Source: Lunatimonas sp. (GTDB lineage Bacteria > Bacteroidota > Bacteroidia > Cytophagales > Cyclobacteriaceae). Taken from it: a stretch of 64,000 nucleotides of DNA. The DNA lies in assembly GCF_020832325.1 (NCBI RefSeq), contig NZ_JAFIEU010000013.1, positions 158,887 through 222,886 of the forward strand, in the 5' to 3' direction. A program made the position numbers and the translations under genes. Of this stretch, positions 36,781-46,599 are shown in pieces (the stretch's first letter is position 1; the number at the start of each line of letters is the position of its first letter). The notes beneath the pieces were generated by a model, which searched no databases, was not told the DNA's origin, and worked only from the letters and a program-made list of their open reading frames with translations.

Positions 36781-39111
36781 ATGAATACCCTATGGAACCG
36801 GCTTCGAGCCGGAGTTATCTTGTTCCTATCGGTTACGACGATTCAAAGCTGCCAAAGGAGTCAGGAAGATGGGCAAATAGTGGAATCCGTTCCCGATCAA
36901 GTCAGCTACAATTTTCATGTTCGCCCCATTTTGTCTGACAATTGTTTTGCTTGTCATGGCCCCGATGCCAATAAGCGGGAGGCTGGTTTGCGCTTGGATA
37001 TTGCAGAGGAAGCGTTCAAAGCACTGCAGGAAACTCCCGGTGCTCACGGCCTCGTTCCTGGACGCCCTATGCAGTCGGTGGCCTATCTTCGCATGATATC
37101 TGATGATCCGGAGCAACGCATGCCCCCTCCGGGTTCTAACCTGAAGCTCACCGATACCGAAATCAAGGTCATTGAAAAGTGGATTAAGCAGGGCGCAAAA
37201 TACGAGCCCCACTGGGCATTTGTGCCACCGCAGAAGCCAGATTTACCGCAGCCCAAAGACAAGGACTGGGTGCTAAATGAGATCGACCGGTTTACCCGCA
37301 CGAAGATGCAGGAAGTGGGTCTCAAACCCAACGAACAGGCGGACAAAGAAAGTCTTTTGAAGCGTTTAAGTCTAGATTTGACCGGGTTACCACCTACTCT
37401 GGAGATGATGGACGAATTCCTGCAAGATCAGCGACCGGATGCCTACGAGCATTGGGTGGACCAATTAATGGCCGGAGCCGCGTATGGAGAAAAAATGGCC
37501 GTCTATTGGATGGATATCGCCCGGTTTGCAGATTCCCATGGTTTTCAGGATGACAGTTACCGCAGTATGTGGCCTTGGAGGGACTGGGTAATCCATGCAT
37601 TCAATACCAATATGCCCTATGACCGGTTCATTACCTGGCAGCTTGCAGGGGACCTACTTCCCGAGCCGACCAAAGAGCAAATATTGGCGACCGGATTCAA
37701 CCGAAACCATAAGATTACCGAGGAGGGAGGAATTGTGGACGAAGAATACCGCGTCATGTACGTGACAGACCGTACGAACACCTTTGGCAAAGCCCTGATG
37801 GGCATCACGATGGAATGTGCTGGCTGCCACGACCATAAATACGACCCCATCTCCCAGAAGGAGTATTACCAGCTGTACGCTTTTTTCAACAATATCCGTG
37901 AAAGGGGTATTGAATCGGTGGTGGGAGGTCCTGAGACGTATGCAAAGGTGCCATTTATGGAAATCACCAACGAAGAGGTAGCCTCAATCCTAACCTTTGT
38001 AAATAAAAAGGATACGCTGGGGCTCATTGTCTCCGTGATGGGTGAATTGGACTCTATTCGGCCTTCCTACATTTTGGACCGAGGGCTATACGATCAGCCT
38101 ACCGTGGCTGTGAAGCCCAATACTCCCGAGGCGATCCTGACCTTTGATGCCGGTTTTGAGCCAAATCGCTTGGGATTAGCCCAGTGGATGTTTGATCCAA
38201 AAAACCCGTTGACAGCCAGGGTATTTGTGAACCAAATATGGCAAGAGTTTTTTGGTCGGGGGATCGTCAGCACCCCGGGAGATTTTGGGATGCAGGGTGC
38301 GCTTCCCAGCCATCCGGAGCTTTTGGATTGGCTTGCCGTGGATTTTATGGAGCACGGCTGGGATATTAAAAGGCTGGTCCGTCAGATGGTCACCTCTGCG
38401 ACTTATAAGCAATCGGCAGTACTTTCAGCCGACAAATTGGATAAGGACCCAGAAAACATTTACCTCGCCCGTGCGCCCCGGTTTAGGGTAAAGGCGGAGT
38501 TTGTGCGGGATATTGTTCTTGCCAGTTCCGGCCTTATCAACAAAGAAATTGGTGGCCCCAGTGCGAAGCCTTATCAGCCTCCCGGGCTGTGGGAGGGAGC
38601 GACTTCTGGCAGAGGAATCCTTTCGGTATATAAGCAGGATCGTGGTCCGCAGTTATACCGTAGAGGACTGTATAATTTCATCAAACGTACTGTCCCTCCT
38701 CCGGCCATGACCATGTTTGATGCAAGTAACCGGGATCAGTGCGAGGTAGAGCGAACCACTACCAACACGCCTTTGCAAGCATTGGTGATGCTGAATGACC
38801 CCACGGTTTTGGAAGCCTCCAGGGTGTTGGCTGGGCGTCTATTGCAGTCCTCGGATAGTAGAGATATGGAAAGTACCATACAGCATGCCTTCCGTCAAAT
38901 TGTGTGCAGAAAGCCCACGGAGAAGGAAACCAAACTTCTGATGCAGTATTTCACGGGAAGGATGGATGCACTTAGTATCGAGGAGGCCAGAGATCTCCTG
39001 TCTGTGGGAGAATACCCCATGGCAGAGGGCTTGGATGAAGTGGAATGGGCCTCACTCATGCAGGTTATTGTGTCTATTTATAATTTAGAAGAAACGATTT
39101 CAAAAACGTAA
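36781..39111 (+). CDS. Planctomycete-type cytochrome/PSD1 protein (PSCyt1-DUF1549-DUF1553), lipoprotein
   Basis: The 776-residue protein begins with a lipoprotein signal (IQSC, Cys24). The PSCyt1 heme domain follows, with CFACHGPDANKREAGLRLD (Cys55, Cys58, His59). The DUF1549 (PSCyt2) region has WMDIARFADSHGFQDDSYR, and a second CxxCH is found in MECAGCHDHKYDP near residue 346. The DUF1553 (PSD1) part contains NPLTARVFVNQIWQEFFGRG and NTPLQALVMLNDPTVLEASR. The family is abundant in planctomycetes and is suspected to act in periplasmic breakdown of complex or sulfated sugars; this has not been shown. One base separates it from the DUF1501 gene. Confidence 0.92.
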   Translation: MNTLWNRLRAGVILFLSVTTIQSCQRSQEDGQIVESVPDQVSYNFHVRPILSDNCFACHGPDANKREAGLRLDIAEEAFKALQETPGAHGLVPGRPMQSVAYLRMISDDPEQRMPPPGSNLKLTDTEIKVIEKWIKQGAKYEPHWAFVPPQKPDLPQPKDKDWVLNEIDRFTRTKMQEVGLKPNEQADKESLLKRLSLDLTGLPPTLEMMDEFLQDQRPDAYEHWVDQLMAGAAYGEKMAVYWMDIARFADSHGFQDDSYRSMWPWRDWVIHAFNTNMPYDRFITWQLAGDLLPEPTKEQILATGFNRNHKITEEGGIVDEEYRVMYVTDRTNTFGKALMGITMECAGCHDHKYDPISQKEYYQLYAFFNNIRERGIESVVGGPETYAKVPFMEITNEEVASILTFVNKKDTLGLIVSVMGELDSIRPSYILDRGLYDQPTVAVKPNTPEAILTFDAGFEPNRLGLAQWMFDPKNPLTARVFVNQIWQEFFGRGIVSTPGDFGMQGALPSHPELLDWLAVDFMEHGWDIKRLVRQMVTSATYKQSAVLSADKLDKDPENIYLARAPRFRVKAEFVRDIVLASSGLINKEIGGPSAKPYQPPGLWEGATSGRGILSVYKQDRGPQLYRRGLYNFIKRTVPPPAMTMFDASNRDQCEVERTTTNTPLQALVMLNDPTVLEASRVLAGRLLQSSDSRDMESTIQHAFRQIVCRKPTEKETKLLMQYFTGRMDALSIEEARDLLSVGEYPMAEGLDEVEWASLMQVIVSIYNLEETISKT

Positions 39112-39112
39112 T

Positions 39113-40567
39113 ATGGAAAATCCGTTGTTGGAACACCGGCTGAATATCAATCGTAGGAGATTTTTGTCCCGTATGGGCATGGGAGTGGGAAGCGTAGCTC
39201 TAGGATCTCTCCTGATGCCAGACTTGTTCAGAGGGGTAGGGGGAGATACTGCCGGTTTGACGCCGGGGATTCCCGATTTTGCCCCCAAGGCAAAGCGGGT
39301 GATCTACCTATTTCAAAATGGGGCCCCTTCCCAGTTAGAGTCTTTTGATTACAAACCCAAGCTTACCGATTGGTTTGGCCAGGAGTTACCTGACTCTGTG
39401 CGCGGAGGGCAACGCCTCACCGGGATGACTGCTAACCAATCTTCCTTTCCCTTGGTAGGTTCTTTTGCCGATTTCAAGCAATACGGGGAGTCCGGTGCCT
39501 GGGTAAGCGACTTGTTTCCCTACACGTCCAAGATAGTAGATGATCTATGCTTTGTGCGTTCCATGCACACCGAGGCTATCAACCACGATCCAGCGCTGAC
39601 ATTTTTCCAGACCGGTGCCCAGCAGGGGAACCGTCCGAGTATGGGTGCTTGGCTTAGCTATGGCCTGGGAAGCGAAAACAAAAACCTACCGGCATTTACC
39701 GTTTTGCTTTCCAGAGGTATAGGAAACGGGCAGGGGGTCTATTCGAAGCTTTGGACAAATGGGTTTCTCGACTCGGTACATCAGGGGGTGCAGTTTAGCA
39801 GTGGTGAGGACCCGGTACTCTATCTCAAGGATCCCAAAGGAATGAGTAGGGAAGAGCGCAGGGCCATGCTGGATAATTTGGCGGAAATGAATCACTTGGC
39901 CTACGACAAATTTGGAGACCCGGAAATCACCGCTAAGGTAAAACAATATGAAATGGCCTATCGCATGCAGACGGCTGTGCCCGAAATCATGGATCTTTCC
40001 AAAGAGCCCGATAGCGTCATCAAACTATATGGACCGGATTGTCTGGTTCCCGGAACCTATGCGGCCAATTGCCTGATGGCAAGAAAATTGTCTGAAAGTG
40101 GGGTGCGTTTTGTACAGCTTTACCATCAAGGTTGGGATCAGCACGATAACCTGCCCTATGAAATCCGGCATCAGGCCAAAGATACGGATCAAGCTTCCGC
40201 AGCCTTGGTAACGGATCTAAAGCAGCGAGGTCTTTTGGATGAGACTCTGGTGATCTGGGGCGGTGAGTTTGGCCGGACCAATTACAGTCAAGGTAAGCTG
40301 ACCAAAGACAATTATGGACGCGACCACCATCCAAGGTGCTTTACCATTTGGATGGCGGGTGGCGGTGTGAAGCCGGGCTTGGTCTATGGAGAGACCGACG
40401 AACTAGGATACAACGTAGCGAAAGATCCGGTACACATCCATGATTTTCAGGCCACCGTGCTGCACTTGCTGGGATTGGATCATGAAAAATTGATTTTCAA
40501 ACACCTGGGTAGAAGATTCCGGTTGACAGACGTGCATGGACACGTTGTAAAAGATTTGATTGCATAA
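39113..40567 (+). CDS. DUF1501 family protein with Tat-like signal
   Basis: The 484-residue protein starts with a twin-arginine-type leader (NRRRFLSRMG, then a hydrophobic stretch), so it is probably exported folded with a metal cofactor. DUF1501 is related to alkaline phosphatase/sulfatase folds. Conserved blocks are FLFQNGAPSQLESFDYKP (here YLFQNG), FVRSMHTEAINHDPA, WGGEFGRTNYSQG and GRDHHPRCFTIWMAGGG. It is encoded directly after the PSD1 gene, as in most genomes with this pair, and its reaction is unknown. Confidence 0.93.
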   Translation: MENPLLEHRLNINRRRFLSRMGMGVGSVALGSLLMPDLFRGVGGDTAGLTPGIPDFAPKAKRVIYLFQNGAPSQLESFDYKPKLTDWFGQELPDSVRGGQRLTGMTANQSSFPLVGSFADFKQYGESGAWVSDLFPYTSKIVDDLCFVRSMHTEAINHDPALTFFQTGAQQGNRPSMGAWLSYGLGSENKNLPAFTVLLSRGIGNGQGVYSKLWTNGFLDSVHQGVQFSSGEDPVLYLKDPKGMSREERRAMLDNLAEMNHLAYDKFGDPEITAKVKQYEMAYRMQTAVPEIMDLSKEPDSVIKLYGPDCLVPGTYAANCLMARKLSESGVRFVQLYHQGWDQHDNLPYEIRHQAKDTDQASAALVTDLKQRGLLDETLVIWGGEFGRTNYSQGKLTKDNYGRDHHPRCFTIWMAGGGVKPGLVYGETDELGYNVAKDPVHIHDFQATVLHLLGLDHEKLIFKHLGRRFRLTDVHGHVVKDLIA

Positions 40568-40583
40568 TTAACAAAGTCCAAAA

Positions 40584-42773
40584 GTGACCCATAACCGATC
40601 TCTTTCCAACAAGCTCCTGATCCTAGCAGAGGGCATTCTCTTTGCCGGGACAGTGCTCCTCATTTTCTTCTTGCTCTTTGAGTCTTACTTAGAGGTTCCC
40701 CTGTGGCTTAGCCCCTTGGGAAGAATGCATCCATTGATGCTTCATTTTCCGATTGTATTGGTGTGCTTGCTATTGGCAATGGAGCTTTTCGTTTCCCGGG
40801 AAACTTACAAGCAAAACCCCGGTTTGGTGGAATTCTCCAGAGTACTGTTCCTTTTAGCGGCCATCAGCGCGTTGTTTTCAGCACTGATGGGGTTGTTTTT
40901 GTCTTTGGAGGAGGGCTACACGGGCGACTTGGTCGTACAGCATAAGTGGAGCGGGTCCTTGTTGGCCATTTTGCTTTCCGTTTTGTATGGCGTTCGTCGT
41001 CAGGCTTGGTTTACTCCTAAGGTAGCCAAGGCCAGCGTGACATTTTCTGCACTGTTGTTGGTTGTTGCGTCCCATTGGGGAGCTACATTGACCCATGGGG
41101 AGAATTTTCTCTTTGCACCGATAGCCGAAGCAAGACAGGAAAAAGTCTCCTTGGAGGAAGCGGTAGTTTTTGACCACATGGTCATGCCGATTTTGGAGAG
41201 AAAGTGTAACTCTTGCCACAATGCGCGGAAGTCCAAAGGAGAATTGGTGATGAGTTCGAAAGAGGGGCTTTTGAAAGGTGGTAAATCAGGTCCCTTGTTA
41301 ACGGCCGGAAATGCAGCGGGAAGTCTGCTTTTAGAACGAATACATCTCCCTCTTGACGACGAGGAGCATATGCCGCCATCCGGCAAGACGCAACTTTCCG
41401 ATGAGGAAATCCGCCTGTTGGAGTTATGGATCGAGCAGGATGCCGCTTTTGACACCCAGGTGGCCGCTTTGGATCCAAAAAATGAGCTGTTTCAGCTTGC
41501 AAGTCTACGATTTACCGAGCGTCCGGATACAGATAGGTATAATTTCTCGCCCGCATCAAAAGCAATCGTTGAAAAGCTCAACCATGCGTTTCGCTCTGTG
41601 ATGCCAGTGGCCAAAGAGTCCCCAGCATTGGATGCAAGGGTTTATTCCCGAGCAGAATATTCAAACGAAGTGCTGCAAGAGCTTATTGAAGTCAAGACCC
41701 AACTGGTATCTCTCAACCTTAGCGAAATGTCCGTAAGTGATTCTGACTTGGGTACCATTGCTCAATTTGAAAATTTAGATAGGCTAAACCTCAACTTTAC
41801 AGACATCACAGGCGCCGGTTTGGGGCGGTTGGCAGAGATGCCAAAACTTCAGCACCTTTCGTTGTCAGGCACTCGGGTGGATGAAGTGGGTGTGCGTATG
41901 CTATTGCAAAATCAGAACGGTTTAAAGACCCTGTACCTTTGGGATACGGGTCTTGCGGATAGCGAGCTGGATCAGCTGGAGCGCGACTTTCCGGGAGTTA
42001 GGATACTCAGCGGCAAAGAAAGCAAAGACATGGATATCCTGCAGCTGAACTTACCGGTATTGGCCACATCACCGATATTTGCCGATTCAATGTTTTTGCG
42101 TCTGGGGCATCCGATTCGTGATGTGATTATTCGATACACTCTGGACGGAACGGAACCGGACAGCGTATCATCGCCAGTCTACCAAGAGGGGAAGGTCCTA
42201 TTGAAGGAAGCTAAAGTAGTAAAAGCCAAAGCATATAAGGAAGGATGGTTTGGTAGTGAACTAGCGACCTTGCAGGTGTATCAAAGCCGCTTCAACCCCG
42301 ATACGGTTCACTTATTGTCACGCCTCAATCGCGTTCATCCTGCCAATGGGGCATTGACATTCTTTGACGGTGAGATGGGTACCTTCAATGCCAATAGTCC
42401 CGCTTGGGCAAATAATTGGGCGGGGTTCCTAAACAATGATATGGAGGTGCTGCTCGAATACCAGCAAGCGGTTCCAGTAAGTCAGGTTGCTATGCGCGTG
42501 CTGGTAGAGCCAGAGACTGTGATATTTCCACCCGCTTCGTTGGAACTTTGGGGGGGGGATGACCCCGGAAAGCTGCAATTGCTGGGTAGGATACAGCCAA
42601 AGCAACCCTCAACGCTGGGGAAACCCTATATAGACGATGTGTCCATTACCGTTCCTACATTCACGGGACGTTTTTTCAAAGTAGTCGCCAAGCCGGTTGG
42701 CAGTATTCCGGACTGGAGTCCCCGAAAGGGTAGAGCGGCCCTCTTGTTGGTGGACGAAATGTTTGTCAATTAA
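40584..42773 (+). CDS. DUF2231 membrane anchor / cytochrome c / LRR / chitobiase-C-like fusion protein
   Basis: From GTG 40584 the 729-residue protein has an N-terminal membrane domain of DUF2231 type (about five helices to residue 170, with HPLMLHFPI). A PSCyt1-like heme site follows (CNSCHN, Cys208, Cys211, His212). Leucine-rich repeats at about 365-475 resemble LNLNFTDITGAGLGRLAEM. A chitobiase-C/FN3-associated domain (IRYTLDGTEPDSVSSPVY) and a C-terminal beta-sandwich, possibly sugar binding, complete it. It follows DUF1501 by 16 bases. The architecture suggests it links the extracellular PSD1/DUF1501 reaction to membrane electron flow. Confidence 0.85.
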   Translation: MTHNRSLSNKLLILAEGILFAGTVLLIFFLLFESYLEVPLWLSPLGRMHPLMLHFPIVLVCLLLAMELFVSRETYKQNPGLVEFSRVLFLLAAISALFSALMGLFLSLEEGYTGDLVVQHKWSGSLLAILLSVLYGVRRQAWFTPKVAKASVTFSALLLVVASHWGATLTHGENFLFAPIAEARQEKVSLEEAVVFDHMVMPILERKCNSCHNARKSKGELVMSSKEGLLKGGKSGPLLTAGNAAGSLLLERIHLPLDDEEHMPPSGKTQLSDEEIRLLELWIEQDAAFDTQVAALDPKNELFQLASLRFTERPDTDRYNFSPASKAIVEKLNHAFRSVMPVAKESPALDARVYSRAEYSNEVLQELIEVKTQLVSLNLSEMSVSDSDLGTIAQFENLDRLNLNFTDITGAGLGRLAEMPKLQHLSLSGTRVDEVGVRMLLQNQNGLKTLYLWDTGLADSELDQLERDFPGVRILSGKESKDMDILQLNLPVLATSPIFADSMFLRLGHPIRDVIIRYTLDGTEPDSVSSPVYQEGKVLLKEAKVVKAKAYKEGWFGSELATLQVYQSRFNPDTVHLLSRLNRVHPANGALTFFDGEMGTFNANSPAWANNWAGFLNNDMEVLLEYQQAVPVSQVAMRVLVEPETVIFPPASLELWGGDDPGKLQLLGRIQPKQPSTLGKPYIDDVSITVPTFTGRFFKVVAKPVGSIPDWSPRKGRAALLLVDEMFVN

Positions 42774-42839
42774 ATACCGTATTTGCGGAAATGCTGAAAT
42801 TAGCGCCCTGATCTGAAGTTCCGGGCCTCTATAAGAACG

Positions 42840-45296
42840 TTATTCCCCTACCTCAAAGGTGTGGGTTGCATAGAAGGGAGAGCCGTTTTCGGAAATTCCC
42901 TGCACAATGACCCGGTAAATGCCCGGTGTATCTGCAGTGAAAAAAGAAAGCTGACGAGACGCATCGGAGTTCATCAGAATTTGAGGGTTCCAATGAATGG
43001 TGGTTCGAAGGTCTGGGAATTGATAATACCCGTCTGTAGCTCCCTCGTATTTGGGTACGTAAAACTGCCGGGTTTTGGTGAATCCACCCATTCGATGGGT
43101 CATGATATGTTTTCCACTCTCAGGGTCGATTTCGGTATCTTCTCCACCTCTTCTTGTATACAGGGCAATCACACCACCCCCAGCTTGTCCACCGTAAATT
43201 CCAGCAGTGCCTGGCCCTTTCAAGATTTCAACCTTGCTGATATCGAATTGGCTAATACTCTGAACTACCGACTCTGAGACCATCACGCCGTCAAGTAAAA
43301 ACAGTGGGGAACCCTGTCCGCGTATCACGGCGCGAAACTGATTGGCACCCGCCGGAACAATCTGCAGCCCAGCCACCCGTCCTTGCAGACTCTCCAAAAT
43401 ATTCCCGGAAGGAGCTACCGGCAGCTGTTCCCGGGTGAGTACTGCGTCAGCACGCCGGTGCAGACGAAAGGGTTCTGTGATCTCGGCCCGTCCCTCTACC
43501 ACCACTTCATCCAGCAAAATTTCCCGCAGGCCCATACCGGAAAGAGCCGACTCACTGGCTCGAAATTGGTATTGCATCTCAGATAGGTAGTTTTTGGGAA
43601 TGCTTGGATCCATTTCAATATCCATTCGAACTGCATGGGTGGGGCGGATATCACCTACCAAGTGATCAATAATTTCTACCTGCACGCCACTGCGGTGCCC
43701 CCGCCGATCAGATCCTTGGATGACGATGTCGATGCTATCCCGAAAATAAAACCCCTGAAAGGCAAAGTATCCCTGTGGGTTGGTTTCGGCGGTGATGAAA
43801 GCTTGGTATCTGTCCTTCAAAAACAGCAACGCCTCGCCTCGCTCGATTCCATCTCCTTTTTCATTGGTCAGCCGGCCCCACAACTGCAAATCCAACTCAT
43901 TACTATGGCGGATTTCCGGCAACTTCTGGGTACGGATGGTTTCCCACTCAAATCTCCTCCATCCCTGTGTCATCATCAGGTAACGAAGCGCTCGAGATCG
44001 TTCGGCACTTTGAGTTTCGAAGTAGTAATTGGGGCTTTCTACCGGTCCCTTGAGGTCGGAGGATAGCAAAAGATGGGTTTTGATATTTTCCTCGTGAGGA
44101 TGATAAGCCGCTTGATCCTGCGCGACCACCGATAGTGACAGGTCATAACTGCTCTCTGAGACGGGGTTTTCGGGAAGTATCCTCAGCTTTACTTCTTCTC
44201 TGAAATCGTAGGTGGTTTTTTCAGAAGTAAGGGAAAATGCTGGGTTTTCAGCATCGTCGACAAATAACAGACGTTCTGCCAGTGGGACGCCCTCCCGGTC
44301 TATAAGGGTAAGTTTTGCTACGCCAGTTGGAAATTCTGATTTCAACAGCGTGATTTCCGCTGACTTTCCGGTTTCCAAGAATACAGCTTCGGATTGAACG
44401 AGATTGTCCCTGGCAATCGCCAGTAGATGCAGGTTTTGGCTGGGAGTTTGGCTGGATTGAAGGGTGACCCGAATACTTTCTTCGCTGAAGCTTTCGTCTA
44501 CCCGCATCAAGATCCCGGAATCTTTGGGTAGTGGAAGCGTGTATTCGTGGGCGATCTCTTCAGGTTGGTTGATTTTGGCAAAGTAGCGCTGTCCCGCTTT
44601 GGGGCGGAATATGAATCCGCCCATTCCACCATGCAGGTCTCGGAATTCAGCGACCTGTGTGCCATTTTGATCATAGACCACGCCACTTATTGGCATGCCC
44701 CGGCCATCCGCACCGACCGCTTTGAAGGCTACCTCTTGCTCCAAATCCGCCATCAAGTCTCCGGATTCTGGAAAGAATTGGAGGTCGGGGACACCACTTT
44801 CAATTCTTGGAGAAGTACTTGCGCTGTCTTGTCCCAGGATATAGATTTCCCGTTGGAACATATCCACCAAACCGAAATTCCTCATCCATTGGGTGTAGGC
44901 GGTGAGGTAGTACTTTCCTGAGGGCAGCGAATCATCCAGGAGGAGATCTCCGATGGCACCACCGTCTTCTATAGGCAAGGTAGCTTTCGAAATGGTTTCC
45001 TGGTCTTTATTTCGTAGTTCCAAGTGTAAGACGGCGCTTTTTTGGGTGGCACGCAGGGATGAGGCCTCCAGAACGTAGGCTTTTAGCCAGATCAGTTCGC
45101 CCGCCACGTAGAGGTTTTTATCTTGGTGTACGTATATTTTTTCAGGGGTGTAGTTTACCCTGTAGGTATTGAGGTAGGTTCTTATTTTATGGACTATATC
45201 CACCTCTTGAACGGCATGTATTCCAGAAGCCGCCAAAAGTAGACCTATGAAAAACGATAAACCTGATATTGCCAAGTTGACTGACCGGAGCTGCAT
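42840..45296 (-). CDS. MG2-type / TonB-plug domain outer-envelope protein without barrel
   Basis: From ATG 45296 the 818-residue protein has a signal anchor and then a macroglobulin MG2-like domain (KIYVHQDKNLYVAGELIWLKAYV). A series of beta-sandwich domains and a carboxypeptidase-regulatory-like segment follow (about residues 500-560). A TonB-receptor plug near 640-740 (LQGRVAGLQIVPAGANQFRAVIRG, then LKGPGTAGIYGGQAGGGVI) precedes a final immunoglobulin-like domain. No 22-strand barrel is present. Such plug-bearing MG2 proteins are found in Bacteroidota, but their role is not established. Extra N-terminal residues up to 45371 look like an overlong frame. Confidence 0.8.
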   Translation of the reverse strand: MQLRSVNLAISGLSFFIGLLLAASGIHAVQEVDIVHKIRTYLNTYRVNYTPEKIYVHQDKNLYVAGELIWLKAYVLEASSLRATQKSAVLHLELRNKDQETISKATLPIEDGGAIGDLLLDDSLPSGKYYLTAYTQWMRNFGLVDMFQREIYILGQDSASTSPRIESGVPDLQFFPESGDLMADLEQEVAFKAVGADGRGMPISGVVYDQNGTQVAEFRDLHGGMGGFIFRPKAGQRYFAKINQPEEIAHEYTLPLPKDSGILMRVDESFSEESIRVTLQSSQTPSQNLHLLAIARDNLVQSEAVFLETGKSAEITLLKSEFPTGVAKLTLIDREGVPLAERLLFVDDAENPAFSLTSEKTTYDFREEVKLRILPENPVSESSYDLSLSVVAQDQAAYHPHEENIKTHLLLSSDLKGPVESPNYYFETQSAERSRALRYLMMTQGWRRFEWETIRTQKLPEIRHSNELDLQLWGRLTNEKGDGIERGEALLFLKDRYQAFITAETNPQGYFAFQGFYFRDSIDIVIQGSDRRGHRSGVQVEIIDHLVGDIRPTHAVRMDIEMDPSIPKNYLSEMQYQFRASESALSGMGLREILLDEVVVEGRAEITEPFRLHRRADAVLTREQLPVAPSGNILESLQGRVAGLQIVPAGANQFRAVIRGQGSPLFLLDGVMVSESVVQSISQFDISKVEILKGPGTAGIYGGQAGGGVIALYTRRGGEDTEIDPESGKHIMTHRMGGFTKTRQFYVPKYEGATDGYYQFPDLRTTIHWNPQILMNSDASRQLSFFTADTPGIYRVIVQGISENGSPFYATHTFEVGE

Positions 45297-45521
45297 GGTG
45301 CTGAAGTATTGGTTACTATATTCTACGGGAAACGGGTAGGTAAAGGTGTGTTTCCCCAATTCTGACGCCAATAGCTTATCTAAAACAGGCTAATTTGGAT
45401 GATATCCTATGAGATGGCAGGTCACCCGCTATTGCAATAAATCAGATCCCTTGCTGTTTTTATAGGGATTTTTATGCAGAAGGATCCGTTCTATAAGTCC
45501 CTTTGGAAGAAAGGTACACAC
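45297..45521. other. Intergenic region upstream of the MG2/plug gene
   Basis: About 225 bases hold no recognisable gene. They must carry the promoter for the minus-strand gene at 42840-45296 and the 3' end of the acyltransferase transcript. No clear terminator was found. Confidence 0.4.
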
Positions 45522-46511
45522 TCAAGCCTGCTTGACAGAATGACGGAAAACATACAGGACGAAAGCCAAGCCGATGACCACAGTTGATCCTAGAAGTGGA
45601 ACGCCTACTACGCAGAAAATCACCGTAATTAGGATAAAATAGAGGGGTGCTCCGAGGAAGCCAATTAGGAATTTCACGGTGCCATAAAAAACCGGATCTG
45701 TGATGCTGGGTTTTAGGAACTTCCAGATCAGGAGCAACGGAAAATAAAGCAGGTGAATAATCGGACGGCCATGGATGACTCTGTGAGCGGGAAATGTCAG
45801 TCCGGCTTGAAACGCAGCAGGATCACTAAGATCCACTTGTCCTTTGAGATATTTTTGCAAGGAGATTTCGTATGCGGTCGCCGGAATCTGTACGGTCAAC
45901 GCTTTCAATGAGGTAGCCACTTGTTCCTTTAGGGCTTGGGCATCAAAATCTGCCTCTGCCACTGGGATGGCTTTGCCCACTTGGAGACTCACCTTGGATC
46001 CAGCGTACTGATGGGCTCCGTAATTGATGCCCACCGGCAATAAATAAAGTGGTAGGTCTGGATGGTTTTGGAGTGTACCGAATGCGATTCGGGTAAAACC
46101 TTTGCTGAGTGGGCGGAGGTGTCTCTGTAAGCTATGGTTGCCCTCAGGAAATAGGAGAATGCTTTCTCTACGGGCCAGTATATGTTGGCAACGTTGGAAG
46201 GTTTCGTCGTTGCGGGAAAGGTTTTGGAAGCCATCACGGATGCGGAATACAGGAATTAACTGTAGCAGACTAAGAAGGGAGGCAATCCAAGGGTTTTTAA
46301 AGATGCTTGCTCTGGCGAGAAAATGAGGTTTTAGTCCCAGTTCTGTGGCAATCAGTAGCGCATCCAACAAGGCGTTTTGATGGTTTGCTACAATGATCAG
46401 TGGTTGGTCCCGGGGTATATGCTGTCGTCCTTTCACCTGGATTTCTCCAAAATAGACGTGAAGGCTGATCCGCACCCAGATCCTCAAAAGCTCGTTGAAC
46501 AGTCGCTTCAT
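45522..46511 (-). CDS. 1-acyl-sn-glycerol-3-phosphate acyltransferase-like protein (PlsC family)
   Basis: The 329-residue protein has the acyltransferase motif NHQNALLD (His44), where His and Asp are five rather than four residues apart, as in many Bacteroidota homologues. The second motif FPEGNHS is at about 120-126. Two or three membrane segments lie near the C-terminus (about 250-325). It should acylate lysophosphatidic acid or a related alcohol in phospholipid synthesis. The gene is followed by a small gap and a BASS transporter gene on the same strand. Confidence 0.82.
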   Translation of the reverse strand: MKRLFNELLRIWVRISLHVYFGEIQVKGRQHIPRDQPLIIVANHQNALLDALLIATELGLKPHFLARASIFKNPWIASLLSLLQLIPVFRIRDGFQNLSRNDETFQRCQHILARRESILLFPEGNHSLQRHLRPLSKGFTRIAFGTLQNHPDLPLYLLPVGINYGAHQYAGSKVSLQVGKAIPVAEADFDAQALKEQVATSLKALTVQIPATAYEISLQKYLKGQVDLSDPAAFQAGLTFPAHRVIHGRPIIHLLYFPLLLIWKFLKPSITDPVFYGTVKFLIGFLGAPLYFILITVIFCVVGVPLLGSTVVIGLAFVLYVFRHSVKQA

Positions 46512-46599
46512 GTGTTCATAATCGAAGTGAACGTTAAGTCCCTCTTTCGGGGCAAATGGTGGAAATCCAATCTAGACGGCCGCTGATGGAAGCGCATCC

